Positions 7,707-16,031 of a DNA stretch of 64,000 nucleotides are shown one piece after another; position 1 is the stretch's first letter; every line of letters starts with the position of its first letter. The stretch comes from Tahibacter aquaticus (GTDB taxonomy: Bacteria > Pseudomonadota > Gammaproteobacteria > Xanthomonadales > Rhodanobacteraceae). A model generated the notes under the pieces. It was not told the origin of the DNA. It ran no database searches and was given only the letters and a program-made list of their open reading frames with translations. Location: contig NZ_SNZH01000011.1 of NCBI RefSeq assembly GCF_004363655.1, positions 1 to 64,000 on the forward strand, given 5' to 3'. The translations under genes were made by a program, and so were the position numbers.

Positions 7707-8291
7707 CCGTGCGCGCGTGCCAGCCCCGGCGCCCGTGAGGACACGGCGTTCTCGCAACGTTGCACCGCTTCAGCGCGCTAGGCCTGCTTGAGAACAATCA
7801 CGCGCGGAAGCGCAATCACGTTCTGTGTCATACGCAGTACGTCCTTGTCCGGGTGAGGAATGGCCAGGCGGCCAGCACCGTTCGCGTGTTGGGATACGGT
7901 GCCGTTTCCTGATGCGGCGGGGCGAACGCAGGAAGTGTCTACGATGACAGCGCTTTCAGCGGCCGCAGCTTTGTATTGAGGGGCGTTGACCCTGCCGGGA
8001 CGCCCGGCGTTCCGACTGCCCGCCCCGACTGTGGCCGGAGCCGGTCATTCCGGCGCCGGCCTCGGCTTGGGCAATGTGCACACGTTCGCACATGCGGCAA
8101 CTGCCGCGTGCTATCTAACGGCGTTGCCGCGCGCCGGCGACAGCGGCTGCGGGGGCAGCCTCGCCGGGCGCGGCATACGCGCGGACCCTGGTCCGCACTC
8201 GCACGGCCGTTTCCGGCGCCATCATCCGCCGGCACGGCCGACTATCACGCCGGCCGTCGGGGAGGATGGCCGGCTGACCCTGGAGAGTCCC
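7707..8291. other. Intergenic stretch, possible gene remnant
   Basis: A minus-strand frame from about 8050 to the TAG at 7778 stays open and gives protein-like sequence (for example ESAVIVDTSCVRP and LAIPHPDKDVLRMTQN) but has no plausible start codon, only an internal ATG 17 codons from the end. It could be the 3' part of a lost gene. The plus strand carries the leader of the carboxypeptidase gene (GGAG at 8283-8286). Nothing else was recognised. Confidence 0.3.
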
Positions 8292-10886
8292 ATGCTGTCC
8301 AAACTGGCCGTATTGCCGCTGGTGTTAGCCGGCGCCCTCAGCGCGCCCGCGCAGGCGGAAGAAACCTGGTTCGTCACTGCAAGCTACGAAAAACCCGGGC
8401 AGCTGCAGGCCATTGCCTCGCAGTTCCAGCATCTGATCGTGGACAAGAACAAGCGCACGGTCAGCGTAGAGGCCGACGCCTCGACGCTGAGTGCACTGCG
8501 CGCGGCCGGCTTCGATGTGCGCATCGACGAGGAGAAGACGGCCAAGCTGCGCGCCTATGAGTCGGCCCTGGCGGCCGGCGGCGGCCTGCGCAGCATTCCC
8601 GGCTACAGCTGCTACCGCACCGTGGAAGAAACCCAGACCACGATGAACCAGCTCGCCACGCAGAAGCCGAACCTGGCCGAGGTGCTCGACATAGGCCCGA
8701 GCTGGGAAAAGACCCGCAACGCCAATAACGGCTATACGGTGAAAGTGCTGCGCCTGGGCAACAAGGCCACCGACGCGGCACTGCCGGACAAGCCGGCCCT
8801 GGTCGTGATGAGCGGCCTGCATGCGCGCGAATACACGCCGGCCGAGACCATGACGCGCTTCGGCGAGTGGCTGGTGAACGGCTACGGCACCGATGCCGAG
8901 GCCACCTGGCTGATGGACAATTTTAAATTTCACCTGATCCTGCAGGCCAATCCGGATGGGCGCAAGAAAGCCGAAGCCGGTTCGTCCTGGCGCAAGAACA
9001 CCAACAACACCAACGGCAGCTGCTCGGCATCGAGCTATGGCACCGACCTGAATCGCAATTTCCCGTTCCACTGGAACAGTGCGCCCGGCGGTTCCAGCGG
9101 CGATGCCTGCGCCGAGACCTATCGCGGCCCGGTGCGCGGCTCGGAACCGGAAACGCAGAACATCGTGCGCTATGTCGCCGGCACCCTGGGCAGCAACGGC
9201 AGCTATAGCGGCGGCGTTTTCGCCGACCGCCGCAGCGATGCCGTCAGCAGCGCCGCGCCCGACGATTACAAGGGCGTGTTCATGGACATCCACAGCTATG
9301 CGCAGCTGGTGCTGTGGCCCTGGGGCGATACCCCCACGGCGGCGCCGAACGGCACAGCCCTGCGCACCTTCGGCCGGCGCCTGGCCTGGTTCAATAATTA
9401 CACTCCGCAACAATCTGACGAGTTATACGCCACCGACGGCGCCAGCGACGACAACATGTACGGCCTGCTCGGCGTACCCGCGTTCACCATCGAGCTGGGC
9501 GTGGCGTTCTTCGAAAGCTGCACCACGTTCCAGAACACGACGCTGCCGCAGAACCTCGGCGCCCTGCGCTATGTCGCGCGCAACCTGCAGGCGCCGTACA
9601 AGCTGCCGGCGGGGCCGGATACCACGGCGGTGAGTGTGTCGCCGACGAGCGTCGCCGCGGGCGGCCAGATCACCGTGACGGCAACCGTCGACGACAGCCG
9701 CTTCAACCAGAGCAACGGCAGCGAAACCGTGCAGAACATCGCCTCGGCCGCGGCCTATGTCGATGCCACGCCGTGGCAGGCCGGCGCCGTGCCGGTGGCG
9801 ATGGCGGCCAGCGACGGCAGCTTCAATGCCAGCAGCGAAGGTGTGCGCGCCACCATCAGCACCAGCGGCCTTGCGCCGGGTGTGCACACCGTGTTCGTGC
9901 AGGGCACCGACGCCGCCGGCAAGCCCGGCACGCCGAATGCGGTGCGCTTCACGGTGACCGGCGGCGCCAACCAGGCGCCGGTGGCGAACTTCAGCGCCGT
10001 CGCCAACGGCCTGACCGCGAGCTTCACCGATACCTCGACCGACAGCGACGGCAGCATCGCCTCGCGGGCCTGGAATTTCGGCGACGGCAGCACGTCGACC
10101 GCGACCAATCCCAGCAAGACCTACGCCGCCGCCGGCACCTACACCGTCACGTTGACCGTTACCGACAACGCCGGCGCCAGCAACACCAAGAGCAGTTCGG
10201 TCACGGTGAGCAGCGGCGGTGGCAATGTGCTGCAGAACGGCGTTGCCGTCAGCGGCCTTGCCGGTGCGGCCGGCGCCAGCCTGAGCTACACGCTGGTGGT
10301 GCCGGCCGGTGCGAGCAATCTCAAGTTCGTGACCAGCGGCGGCAGCGGCGACGCAGACCTGTACGCCAGGTTCGGTTCCGCGCCGACGACAACCAGCTAC
10401 GACTGCCGCTCGGAAGGGTCCAGCAACGCGGAGACCTGCACCATCGCCACGGCGCAGGCTGGCACTTACTACGTGCTGGTGAAGGGCTATGCGGCTTTTT
10501 CCGGTCTGAGCCTGACCGGCAGTTACAGCACCGGTGGCAGTGGCGGGGGCACCTTCGAGAACACGACCGATTTCGTCATCACCGACAACGCCACCATCGA
10601 AAGCCCGGTCACAGTCAGCGGCATTGCCGGCAATGCGCCGGCAACGCTGAAGGTCGACGTGGCGATCAACCACAGCTACCAGGGCGATCTGAAAGTCGAT
10701 CTCGTCGCGCCGAACGGCACGGTCTTCAATCTGTGGAACCGCACGGGCGGCGGCACCGACAACATCATCCAGACGTTTACCGTGAACGCCTCGGCCGTGA
10801 CGGCCAACGGCGTGTGGAAATTGCGCGTGAACGACAATGGCAATGGGGATACAGGAACGCTGGACCGGTGGGCGTTGCGGTTCTAG
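8292..10886 (+). CDS. Secreted M14 zinc carboxypeptidase with PKD, PPC and P domains
   Basis: An 864-residue exported peptidase. A signal peptide (cleavage near AQA-EET) is followed by a propeptide and the M14 catalytic domain at about 105-430. The zinc ligands are visible as H177/E180 (GLHAREYTPAE) and H334 (DIHSYAQ). The substrate-binding segment DLNRNFPFHW and the catalytic Glu in FTIELG (E401) are also present. The C-terminal tail has a PKD domain (about 560-640), a PPC domain (about 643-750) and a proprotein-convertase P domain (about 755-864), suited to secretion and substrate or surface binding. ATG 8292 has a GGAG site; upstream in-frame sequence is not protein-like. Likely role: extracellular peptide digestion. 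A hairpin follows the stop. Confidence 0.93.
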   Translation: MLSKLAVLPLVLAGALSAPAQAEETWFVTASYEKPGQLQAIASQFQHLIVDKNKRTVSVEADASTLSALRAAGFDVRIDEEKTAKLRAYESALAAGGGLRSIPGYSCYRTVEETQTTMNQLATQKPNLAEVLDIGPSWEKTRNANNGYTVKVLRLGNKATDAALPDKPALVVMSGLHAREYTPAETMTRFGEWLVNGYGTDAEATWLMDNFKFHLILQANPDGRKKAEAGSSWRKNTNNTNGSCSASSYGTDLNRNFPFHWNSAPGGSSGDACAETYRGPVRGSEPETQNIVRYVAGTLGSNGSYSGGVFADRRSDAVSSAAPDDYKGVFMDIHSYAQLVLWPWGDTPTAAPNGTALRTFGRRLAWFNNYTPQQSDELYATDGASDDNMYGLLGVPAFTIELGVAFFESCTTFQNTTLPQNLGALRYVARNLQAPYKLPAGPDTTAVSVSPTSVAAGGQITVTATVDDSRFNQSNGSETVQNIASAAAYVDATPWQAGAVPVAMAASDGSFNASSEGVRATISTSGLAPGVHTVFVQGTDAAGKPGTPNAVRFTVTGGANQAPVANFSAVANGLTASFTDTSTDSDGSIASRAWNFGDGSTSTATNPSKTYAAAGTYTVTLTVTDNAGASNTKSSSVTVSSGGGNVLQNGVAVSGLAGAAGASLSYTLVVPAGASNLKFVTSGGSGDADLYARFGSAPTTTSYDCRSEGSSNAETCTIATAQAGTYYVLVKGYAAFSGLSLTGSYSTGGSGGGTFENTTDFVITDNATIESPVTVSGIAGNAPATLKVDVAINHSYQGDLKVDLVAPNGTVFNLWNRTGGGTDNIIQTFTVNASAVTANGVWKLRVNDNGNGDTGTLDRWALRF

Positions 10887-10910
10887 AGGGGTTTAGGCCC
10901 GGCGAAAACT

Positions 10911-10940
10911 CCCGCTCCCCCGAGTGCTTGGGGGAGCGGG
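10911..10940 (+). terminator. Hairpin after carboxypeptidase gene
   Basis: CCCGCTCCCCC (10911-10921) pairs perfectly with GGGGGAGCGGG (10930-10940) around an 8-base loop, 24 bases after the stop. There is no T-run, so it may terminate or simply stabilise the 3' end. It resembles the dispersed CCCTCTCC element. Confidence 0.55.
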
Positions 10941-11065
10941 CCAGGGTGAAGCAGCGGTGTTGGACGCTGCCTCGGCGCGTTGAATTTCGCGCCACGCTTT
11001 CAGACGCGGAATTTTGGCGATAGACGTGAGCCGAGGTTCGCAGCCATGGCTGCCGCCTCACCCAA

Positions 11066-11097
11066 CCCTCTCCCCCAAACACGTTTGGCGGAGAGGG
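11066..11097. terminator. Dispersed CCCTCTCC hairpin element, copy 2
   Basis: CCCTCTCC (11066-11073) pairs with GGAGAGGG (11090-11097), with an inner CCAAAC/GTTTGG stem. It lies between two convergent genes, where it could end transcripts from both sides. The CACCCAACCCTCTCCCCC sequence is the reverse complement of the extension seen in the element at 3410-3450. Confidence 0.55.
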
Positions 11098-11181
11098 CTT
11101 TATGCGCCACGCATCACGCATCAAAGCGGCACACTGACCGCTTGCACATCACCTTGCCCGGGCGCCCAAGCAGCCGTAGTG

Positions 11182-13362
11182 CTACCGCACTTCACTCGGC
11201 GCCAGATTGCGCAGCAAAAACGTGTACTCGTCCGCCAGCAATTCCGCGACCTGCAATTTATTGTTGCCCAGGCCATGGCCGGCGTCGTAGTCCACGCGCA
11301 ACAGCACCGGTTTGCCGGAACCTGAAAGCGCCTGCAGGCGCGCCGCCATCTTGCCCAGCTGCCAGGGCGGTACGCGCGGATCGTTGATGCCGGTTTCCAG
11401 CAGCACCGCCGGATACGCGCCGCCCGGGCGCAAATTGGCATAGCCGCTCAGCGCGCGCATGGCGCGGAAATCGTCTTCGATGTTTACGCTGCCGAATTCG
11501 TTGATGTTTGCCTCGCCGCCCTCGGTCACTTCGGTGCGCAATACGTCGGTGACGCCGACGCGGATCAGCACGGCACCGAACAACTCCGGCGCCTGGGCAA
11601 TCGCCGCGCTCATGATCACGCCGCCGGCGCTCTTGCCGGCAATGCCCAGGCGCTGGGGCGTGGTATAGCCCTGGGCGATCAGCCAGCGCGCCGTGGCGAG
11701 GAAATCGTCGACGGCATGCTGCTTGTTGTTGCGCCGGCCGCCTTCGCGCCATTCCGCACCTTTCTCGCCACCACCGCGCACATGGGCGAAGGCGATGATG
11801 CCGCCGCGTTCGTACCAGGCCAGGTCGGCGGCGGAAAACCACATCGGCGAGATGGCGCCGTAGGAACCGTAGGTGACCAGCAGTACCGGGTTGCTGCCGT
11901 CGAGCTTCAGATCCTTGCGCGCGGTCAGGGTCAATGGCACGCGCAGATCGCCATTGGGCACTTCCAGCCGGCGCGTGACGATGCTGGAAAAATCGGCCGG
12001 ATCGGCGGCGCGAACGCCCGTGTCGGTGAGATCGCCGCGGTCCGGGTCGTAGCGGAATACGCGTGGCGACAAGGTCGGTCCCTGCAGCGCCAGCAGCGCG
12101 CCTTTGCGCCGCGGGCTGCTGTCGAATTCGATCAGTTCGCCGTCGGCGCCCAGCGGTATTTCCCTGGCCCGGTTCGGCGTGTCGTAGGACAGCGTGCGCA
12201 GCACGCTGCGCCCCTGGCGCAGACCGGCGACATACAGCGCATCGCCGGCAACCGCAAGGCCGCCGCTTTCGTCGGCGATGCTGATGTCGCCTGCGGCCAG
12301 CCATTCCTGCGCATCGGCCAGTTTCTGCGTGCGCGCATCGAAGCGCAGCACGCGGCCGGTACGCTGCGGTTTTTCTGCAATGACGTAGATCCAGTCCTTG
12401 TGCGCCAGCGCAATGCTGACGCCGTCGTCGAAGCCGGCGATGGCGCGCCAGGGCGCATCGGCTTTGCGCGCATCGCGCAGCCACAGGGCGGGATCGTTGT
12501 CGGTGCCGCGATATACCGAGGCGATCAGCCAGCGGCCGTCGCCGCTGACCTGCACGCCGGGAAACCAGGATTTGCTTTCCAGCGCGATCGCCGCATGCAC
12601 GCCGTAGCCGAAGACGGCGGTGTCCCGCGCCGTATCGCTACCCAGCGCGTGGTAGTAGACCCGCTGCTTGTCGTACTTGGCGGTGGCAGGGTCTTGCGCC
12701 GTCAATGCCTGCAACTGGGTGTAGTAGAAGCCGCGCCCCCTGGCGTCCCAGGACGGTATCGGCGCAGCCACGCGCTCGATGCGTTCCGGCAGCAGTTTGC
12801 CGCTGGCCGCATCGACGATGTGCAATACCCAGTCTTCGCCCCCGCCGTGGGAGACGATGAATGCGACGTGGCGTCCGTCCGGCGCGACGCTGATGAAGTC
12901 GACGCTGGCGCGGCGCTCGGACGTGGACAGGCTGGCTGGGTCGAACAGCACGCGGCGCTCGCCCCCCTTGCGCGGCCAGCTGACCAGGCGTGCGGCATTG
13001 CCGTCGGCGGGGGTTTCCAGGAAGAAATAATGGCCGCCGGCCTCGGCGACGAAACGTGTGCTGGCCGTGCCTTTCTGCAGTACGCGGATGCGATCGAACA
13101 CGTGCTGCCGCAGCGGCGCATCCTGTGCGTACCAGCGCCGCGTGTAGTCGTTCTGGGCGCGCAGCCAGGCGACCAGCTCGGGATTGTCGCGGGCTTCCAT
13201 CCAGCGATACGGATCGCTTACCTCGCTGCCGAAATAGCGGTCGCGCACCTCGGCTACGCGGGCAGGCGGCGGTGGATCGGTGGCGGGGCTCGCCAGCGCA
13301 GGCAACAGGCTGGCGGCGAGAACGACTACGCGGACGAGGTGTGGCCGATAGGGTATGCGCAT
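11182..13362 (-). CDS. Exported prolyl oligopeptidase family peptidase (S9A)
   Basis: A 726-residue serine peptidase with an N-terminal signal peptide (VRVVVLAASLLPALASPA), then the N-terminal segment typical of prolyl oligopeptidases (DPYRWMEARDNPELVAWLRA), a seven-bladed propeller and an alpha/beta hydrolase domain from about 470. The catalytic triad is visible: S578 in GKSAGG, D661 in GINDPRVPP and H696 in YDAGHGLG. The GGGEKGAEWREGGR segment is also family-typical. It cleaves short proline-containing peptides after Pro. The nucleophile motif GKSAGG differs from the GGSNGG usual in prolyl oligopeptidases and is closer to oligopeptidase B, so the specificity is not certain. No clear ribosome site precedes ATG 13362. 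Likely periplasmic. Confidence 0.9.
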   Translation of the reverse strand: MRIPYRPHLVRVVVLAASLLPALASPATDPPPPARVAEVRDRYFGSEVSDPYRWMEARDNPELVAWLRAQNDYTRRWYAQDAPLRQHVFDRIRVLQKGTASTRFVAEAGGHYFFLETPADGNAARLVSWPRKGGERRVLFDPASLSTSERRASVDFISVAPDGRHVAFIVSHGGGEDWVLHIVDAASGKLLPERIERVAAPIPSWDARGRGFYYTQLQALTAQDPATAKYDKQRVYYHALGSDTARDTAVFGYGVHAAIALESKSWFPGVQVSGDGRWLIASVYRGTDNDPALWLRDARKADAPWRAIAGFDDGVSIALAHKDWIYVIAEKPQRTGRVLRFDARTQKLADAQEWLAAGDISIADESGGLAVAGDALYVAGLRQGRSVLRTLSYDTPNRAREIPLGADGELIEFDSSPRRKGALLALQGPTLSPRVFRYDPDRGDLTDTGVRAADPADFSSIVTRRLEVPNGDLRVPLTLTARKDLKLDGSNPVLLVTYGSYGAISPMWFSAADLAWYERGGIIAFAHVRGGGEKGAEWREGGRRNNKQHAVDDFLATARWLIAQGYTTPQRLGIAGKSAGGVIMSAAIAQAPELFGAVLIRVGVTDVLRTEVTEGGEANINEFGSVNIEDDFRAMRALSGYANLRPGGAYPAVLLETGINDPRVPPWQLGKMAARLQALSGSGKPVLLRVDYDAGHGLGNNKLQVAELLADEYTFLLRNLAPSEVR

Positions 13363-13504
13363 CGGCCGATACTACGAATCGCTACGTAGATTGACTAGAT
13401 GCGCTGCAGCACGCCGCCGTGCCGGTGCCGGACCACCGGACAGTACGGCAATACCGACACCGCCCGGCATGACCGGATGGCATCGCGCAGAACCGCCATG
13501 AAGA

Positions 13505-13569
13505 CCCGGCCGCCGGATGCGGCGGCCGGGCCTGTCTCGGGCCAGGCAGGCAAGGCGCCTGCCTGGCCC
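13505..13569 (-). terminator. Two tandem hairpins after M4 peptidase gene
   Basis: Two strong inverted repeats lie just past the stop of the M4 gene. One has CCCGGCCGCC/GGCGGCCGGG arms (13505-13530). The other has 13-base perfect arms, GGGCCAGGCAGGC (13539-13551) and GCCTGCCTGGCCC (13557-13569). Neither has a T-run. Confidence 0.55.
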
Positions 13570-13574
13570 GGCGC

Positions 13575-15833
13575 TTACGGCTTTTGCAGGCTCAGGGTAT
13601 AGCTGCCGGTGCCGGCAAAGTTCACAACGCGCACAACGTAATACCCGGCGGTGCCGGTATAGGCGATGCGCTCCGACGAGGTTGCCGATTCGCTCTTGGC
13701 CACCTGGGCCCAGGCGCTGCCGTTCCACTTGTCCAGGTAGATGTCGAAGTCGGTGCCGGCCGGTCCGGTCAGGCAGACGGTATGCGCGCCGCTGACCGTG
13801 GTCTGGTAGTAGTTGCCGTTGGGCTGGACCTGGGTCTGGCCGGCGGCGCCGCTGAAGGTGCCGCTATAGCTGGTGCCCGGACAGGTACCGCCGCCACCCG
13901 TGCTTACCGTGACCTGCTGGCTCTTGCTGTTGCTCGCGCCCTGGTTGTCGGTGACGGTCAGGGTGACGGTATAGGTGCCGGCCGTCGTATAGGTCTTGCT
14001 GGTCGTTGCACCGCTGCCGCTGGTGTTGTCGCCGAAGTTCCAGCTGTAGCTGGCGACGGAACCGTCCGGATCGCTGGAACCGCTGCCGTTGAGCGCCACC
14101 GTAAGGCCGCTCGGCGCTGCGGTGAACGAAGCCACCGGCGGCTGGTTGCCGCCACTGCCGCCGCAGGCATTCGGATTGGCCGGCGCGGTGCCGGTGACGC
14201 CGACGGCATCCCAGGCCTGGCCGACGCGCACTTCGTCGCAGGCACCGACCGTGCCGTTGGCGCGGGCGCGCGTCATCATCGCGTTGCGCAGGCGCGCGAA
14301 GGTGTCGTTGGCCTGCAGGATGCTGGTATGCGATTCGTACAGGTACTTGATCGCGCGATCGAACGGAATCGCCGTCACCTGCACGCTGCTGGCGCCGCGC
14401 GGGTGCGTGCCGCCGGTGGTGAGCAGGTAGAACGCGAGATTGACGATGCCGCTGGACAGGTGCACGCCGCACTGGTCGTTCTGCTGCGACGGCGTGCAGC
14501 TGCCGTATTGCTGGGTGTACTGGGTGTAGTGGTCCAGGCTGCGGCCGTCGGCCTTGGGATCGTTCATGAAACGCAGCGCGGCGGTGCCGTTGCGCATCAG
14601 GCCTTCGCCGAGTTTCCAGGTGTTGGCATCGGGCGTATAGCTCACCGCCGTGCCGGCGCCGGGCTCGCCCGAGACTGTATTCATCCACGCCTCGACCGCA
14701 GCGGCGTAGATGTCGGACGAGGCTTCGTTCATGCCGCCCGACTGCTTCTGGTAGACCAGATTGGAGGTGGACTGGGTCACGGCGTGGCCGAGTTCGTGAT
14801 AGATCACGTCCGGCTCGCTGTTCATGTCGTAGAAGGTGCTGCCGCCGTTGCCCATGGCGATCTGCGAACCGCTCCAATAGGCATTGTCGCCGCTGCAGCC
14901 GCTGTTGCCCTGGAAGGTGGCCTTGACCGAGACCGTGATCTTGGCGCCGGCGCCGTTGTACGAATCGCGGCCGAATGCATCGCGGAACCACCAGTAGACA
15001 CGGCCGGCGTTGCGATAGGCCTGGTTGACCACGCTGTCGGCGCTGCTGCCGCCTTCGCTCATGGCGAGCGGGCCGGGCAGGCCCGAGCCGCTCGCCGATA
15101 CACAGGCGTTGTTGAGGTTGTGTACGGCGCGGTTGATCGCGTCTTGTACATAGGTGTAACTGTTTAACAATGCGCCAGTGCGTGCATCGACGAACACGCG
15201 TGCGGCCAGCGGCCGGCCGCTGACGCCTTCGTAGGCGATGTCGGCGTCCCAGGCCAGCGTCGGCGCATGGCCGTCGGCGGCATAGACGCTCAGTTCCGGT
15301 GCGCGCGTATAGCGGAAGCCGCGCGCGGCGGCCGCGGCGGCGCGCACTTCGGCGCCGTCGTTGAGCGCTACCGTGCGCACGGCCTCGGCGTACAGTTCGC
15401 TCGCGGCGCGCGGATTGTCCACGGCCAGGTTACTGACCGGAATGGCGCTGCCGAACACGGCTTCGACCGTGCCGGCGGCATCGGTCTGCACGACCAGGCC
15501 GTCGCCCCAGACGGGCACGCCCCGGTATTCCTGGCGGCTGCGGTGGAAGCGGCGTCCGTCGGCGGTCGTGGTGACCGAGTGCACGCGCACGCTGTCGGTG
15601 GCAGACAGGCCGACCAGTCTGCCCAGTTCGCCCTGGAACAGGGCGCTGACGGCATCGCTGTCGACGGCACGCAGGGTGGTTTTGCCGGCGAGCAGGTCGG
15701 TGCGGCCGTTTTCGCCGCGACTGACGGAGGTGAAGCCCAGCGCCTGCGCGCGGGTTTCGGTGGATTGGGCCTGTACGGCGGGAACGGCCGCGAACGCGGC
15801 GGCAAGGGCCAGCGGAAGTACTGCGAAACGCAT
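13575..15833 (-). CDS. Secreted M4 (thermolysin-like) metallopeptidase with PKD and PPC domains
   Basis: A 752-residue zinc endopeptidase. A signal peptide ([20 protein letters not shown], ending AQA) leads into an FTP/PepSY-type propeptide (about 25-230), then the M4 domain. The zinc motif HELGH spans 346-350 and the third ligand lies in [23 protein letters not shown] and GTHPRG belong to the C-terminal lobe with the active-site His. A PKD domain (about 563-645) and a PPC domain (about 650-752) end the protein. I prefer ATG 15833 because GAGGAA lies 8 bases upstream; the ATG at 15848 overlaps that ribosome site. The protein is exported and self-activating, like pseudolysin. The large regulator downstream is on the same strand. 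Confidence 0.94.
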   Translation of the reverse strand: MRFAVLPLALAAAFAAVPAVQAQSTETRAQALGFTSVSRGENGRTDLLAGKTTLRAVDSDAVSALFQGELGRLVGLSATDSVRVHSVTTTADGRRFHRSRQEYRGVPVWGDGLVVQTDAAGTVEAVFGSAIPVSNLAVDNPRAASELYAEAVRTVALNDGAEVRAAAAAARGFRYTRAPELSVYAADGHAPTLAWDADIAYEGVSGRPLAARVFVDARTGALLNSYTYVQDAINRAVHNLNNACVSASGSGLPGPLAMSEGGSSADSVVNQAYRNAGRVYWWFRDAFGRDSYNGAGAKITVSVKATFQGNSGCSGDNAYWSGSQIAMGNGGSTFYDMNSEPDVIYHELGHAVTQSTSNLVYQKQSGGMNEASSDIYAAAVEAWMNTVSGEPGAGTAVSYTPDANTWKLGEGLMRNGTAALRFMNDPKADGRSLDHYTQYTQQYGSCTPSQQNDQCGVHLSSGIVNLAFYLLTTGGTHPRGASSVQVTAIPFDRAIKYLYESHTSILQANDTFARLRNAMMTRARANGTVGACDEVRVGQAWDAVGVTGTAPANPNACGGSGGNQPPVASFTAAPSGLTVALNGSGSSDPDGSVASYSWNFGDNTSGSGATTSKTYTTAGTYTVTLTVTDNQGASNSKSQQVTVSTGGGGTCPGTSYSGTFSGAAGQTQVQPNGNYYQTTVSGAHTVCLTGPAGTDFDIYLDKWNGSAWAQVAKSESATSSERIAYTGTAGYYVVRVVNFAGTGSYTLSLQKP

Positions 15834-16031
15834 CGTCGTTTTCCTCATGCTGTTGAACGCAACGGGTGTTGCGCCAGCAAGTCGCGTGACGATGCAGCAG
15901 GGCGCCGCCCGGAAAAGGCGGTGCAATGCGGTTGCCCTGGACAACCGCCGCTGTTGCGTAGTTCGACGACCGCACCCCCGACCCGGAGAGACCTGTCATC
16001 GCCCCGGCGTTATGGCACGGGGCGGCGCAAC

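Noticed and set aside
7778-8050. Open minus-strand frame of about 75 codons with protein-like sequence
   Set aside because: No start codon in a usable place and no ribosome site; at best a 3' remnant. Kept only as a note in the intergenic entry.
11716-13389. 557-codon plus-strand frame opposite the prolyl oligopeptidase gene
   Set aside because: High-GC mirror frame; the minus-strand gene has a complete catalytic triad and family motifs.
16000-16024. GC-rich inverted repeat after the winged-helix/TPR gene as a terminator
   Set aside because: Arms of seven bases with an 11-base loop and no T-run; mentioned in the gene entry but too weak to list alone.
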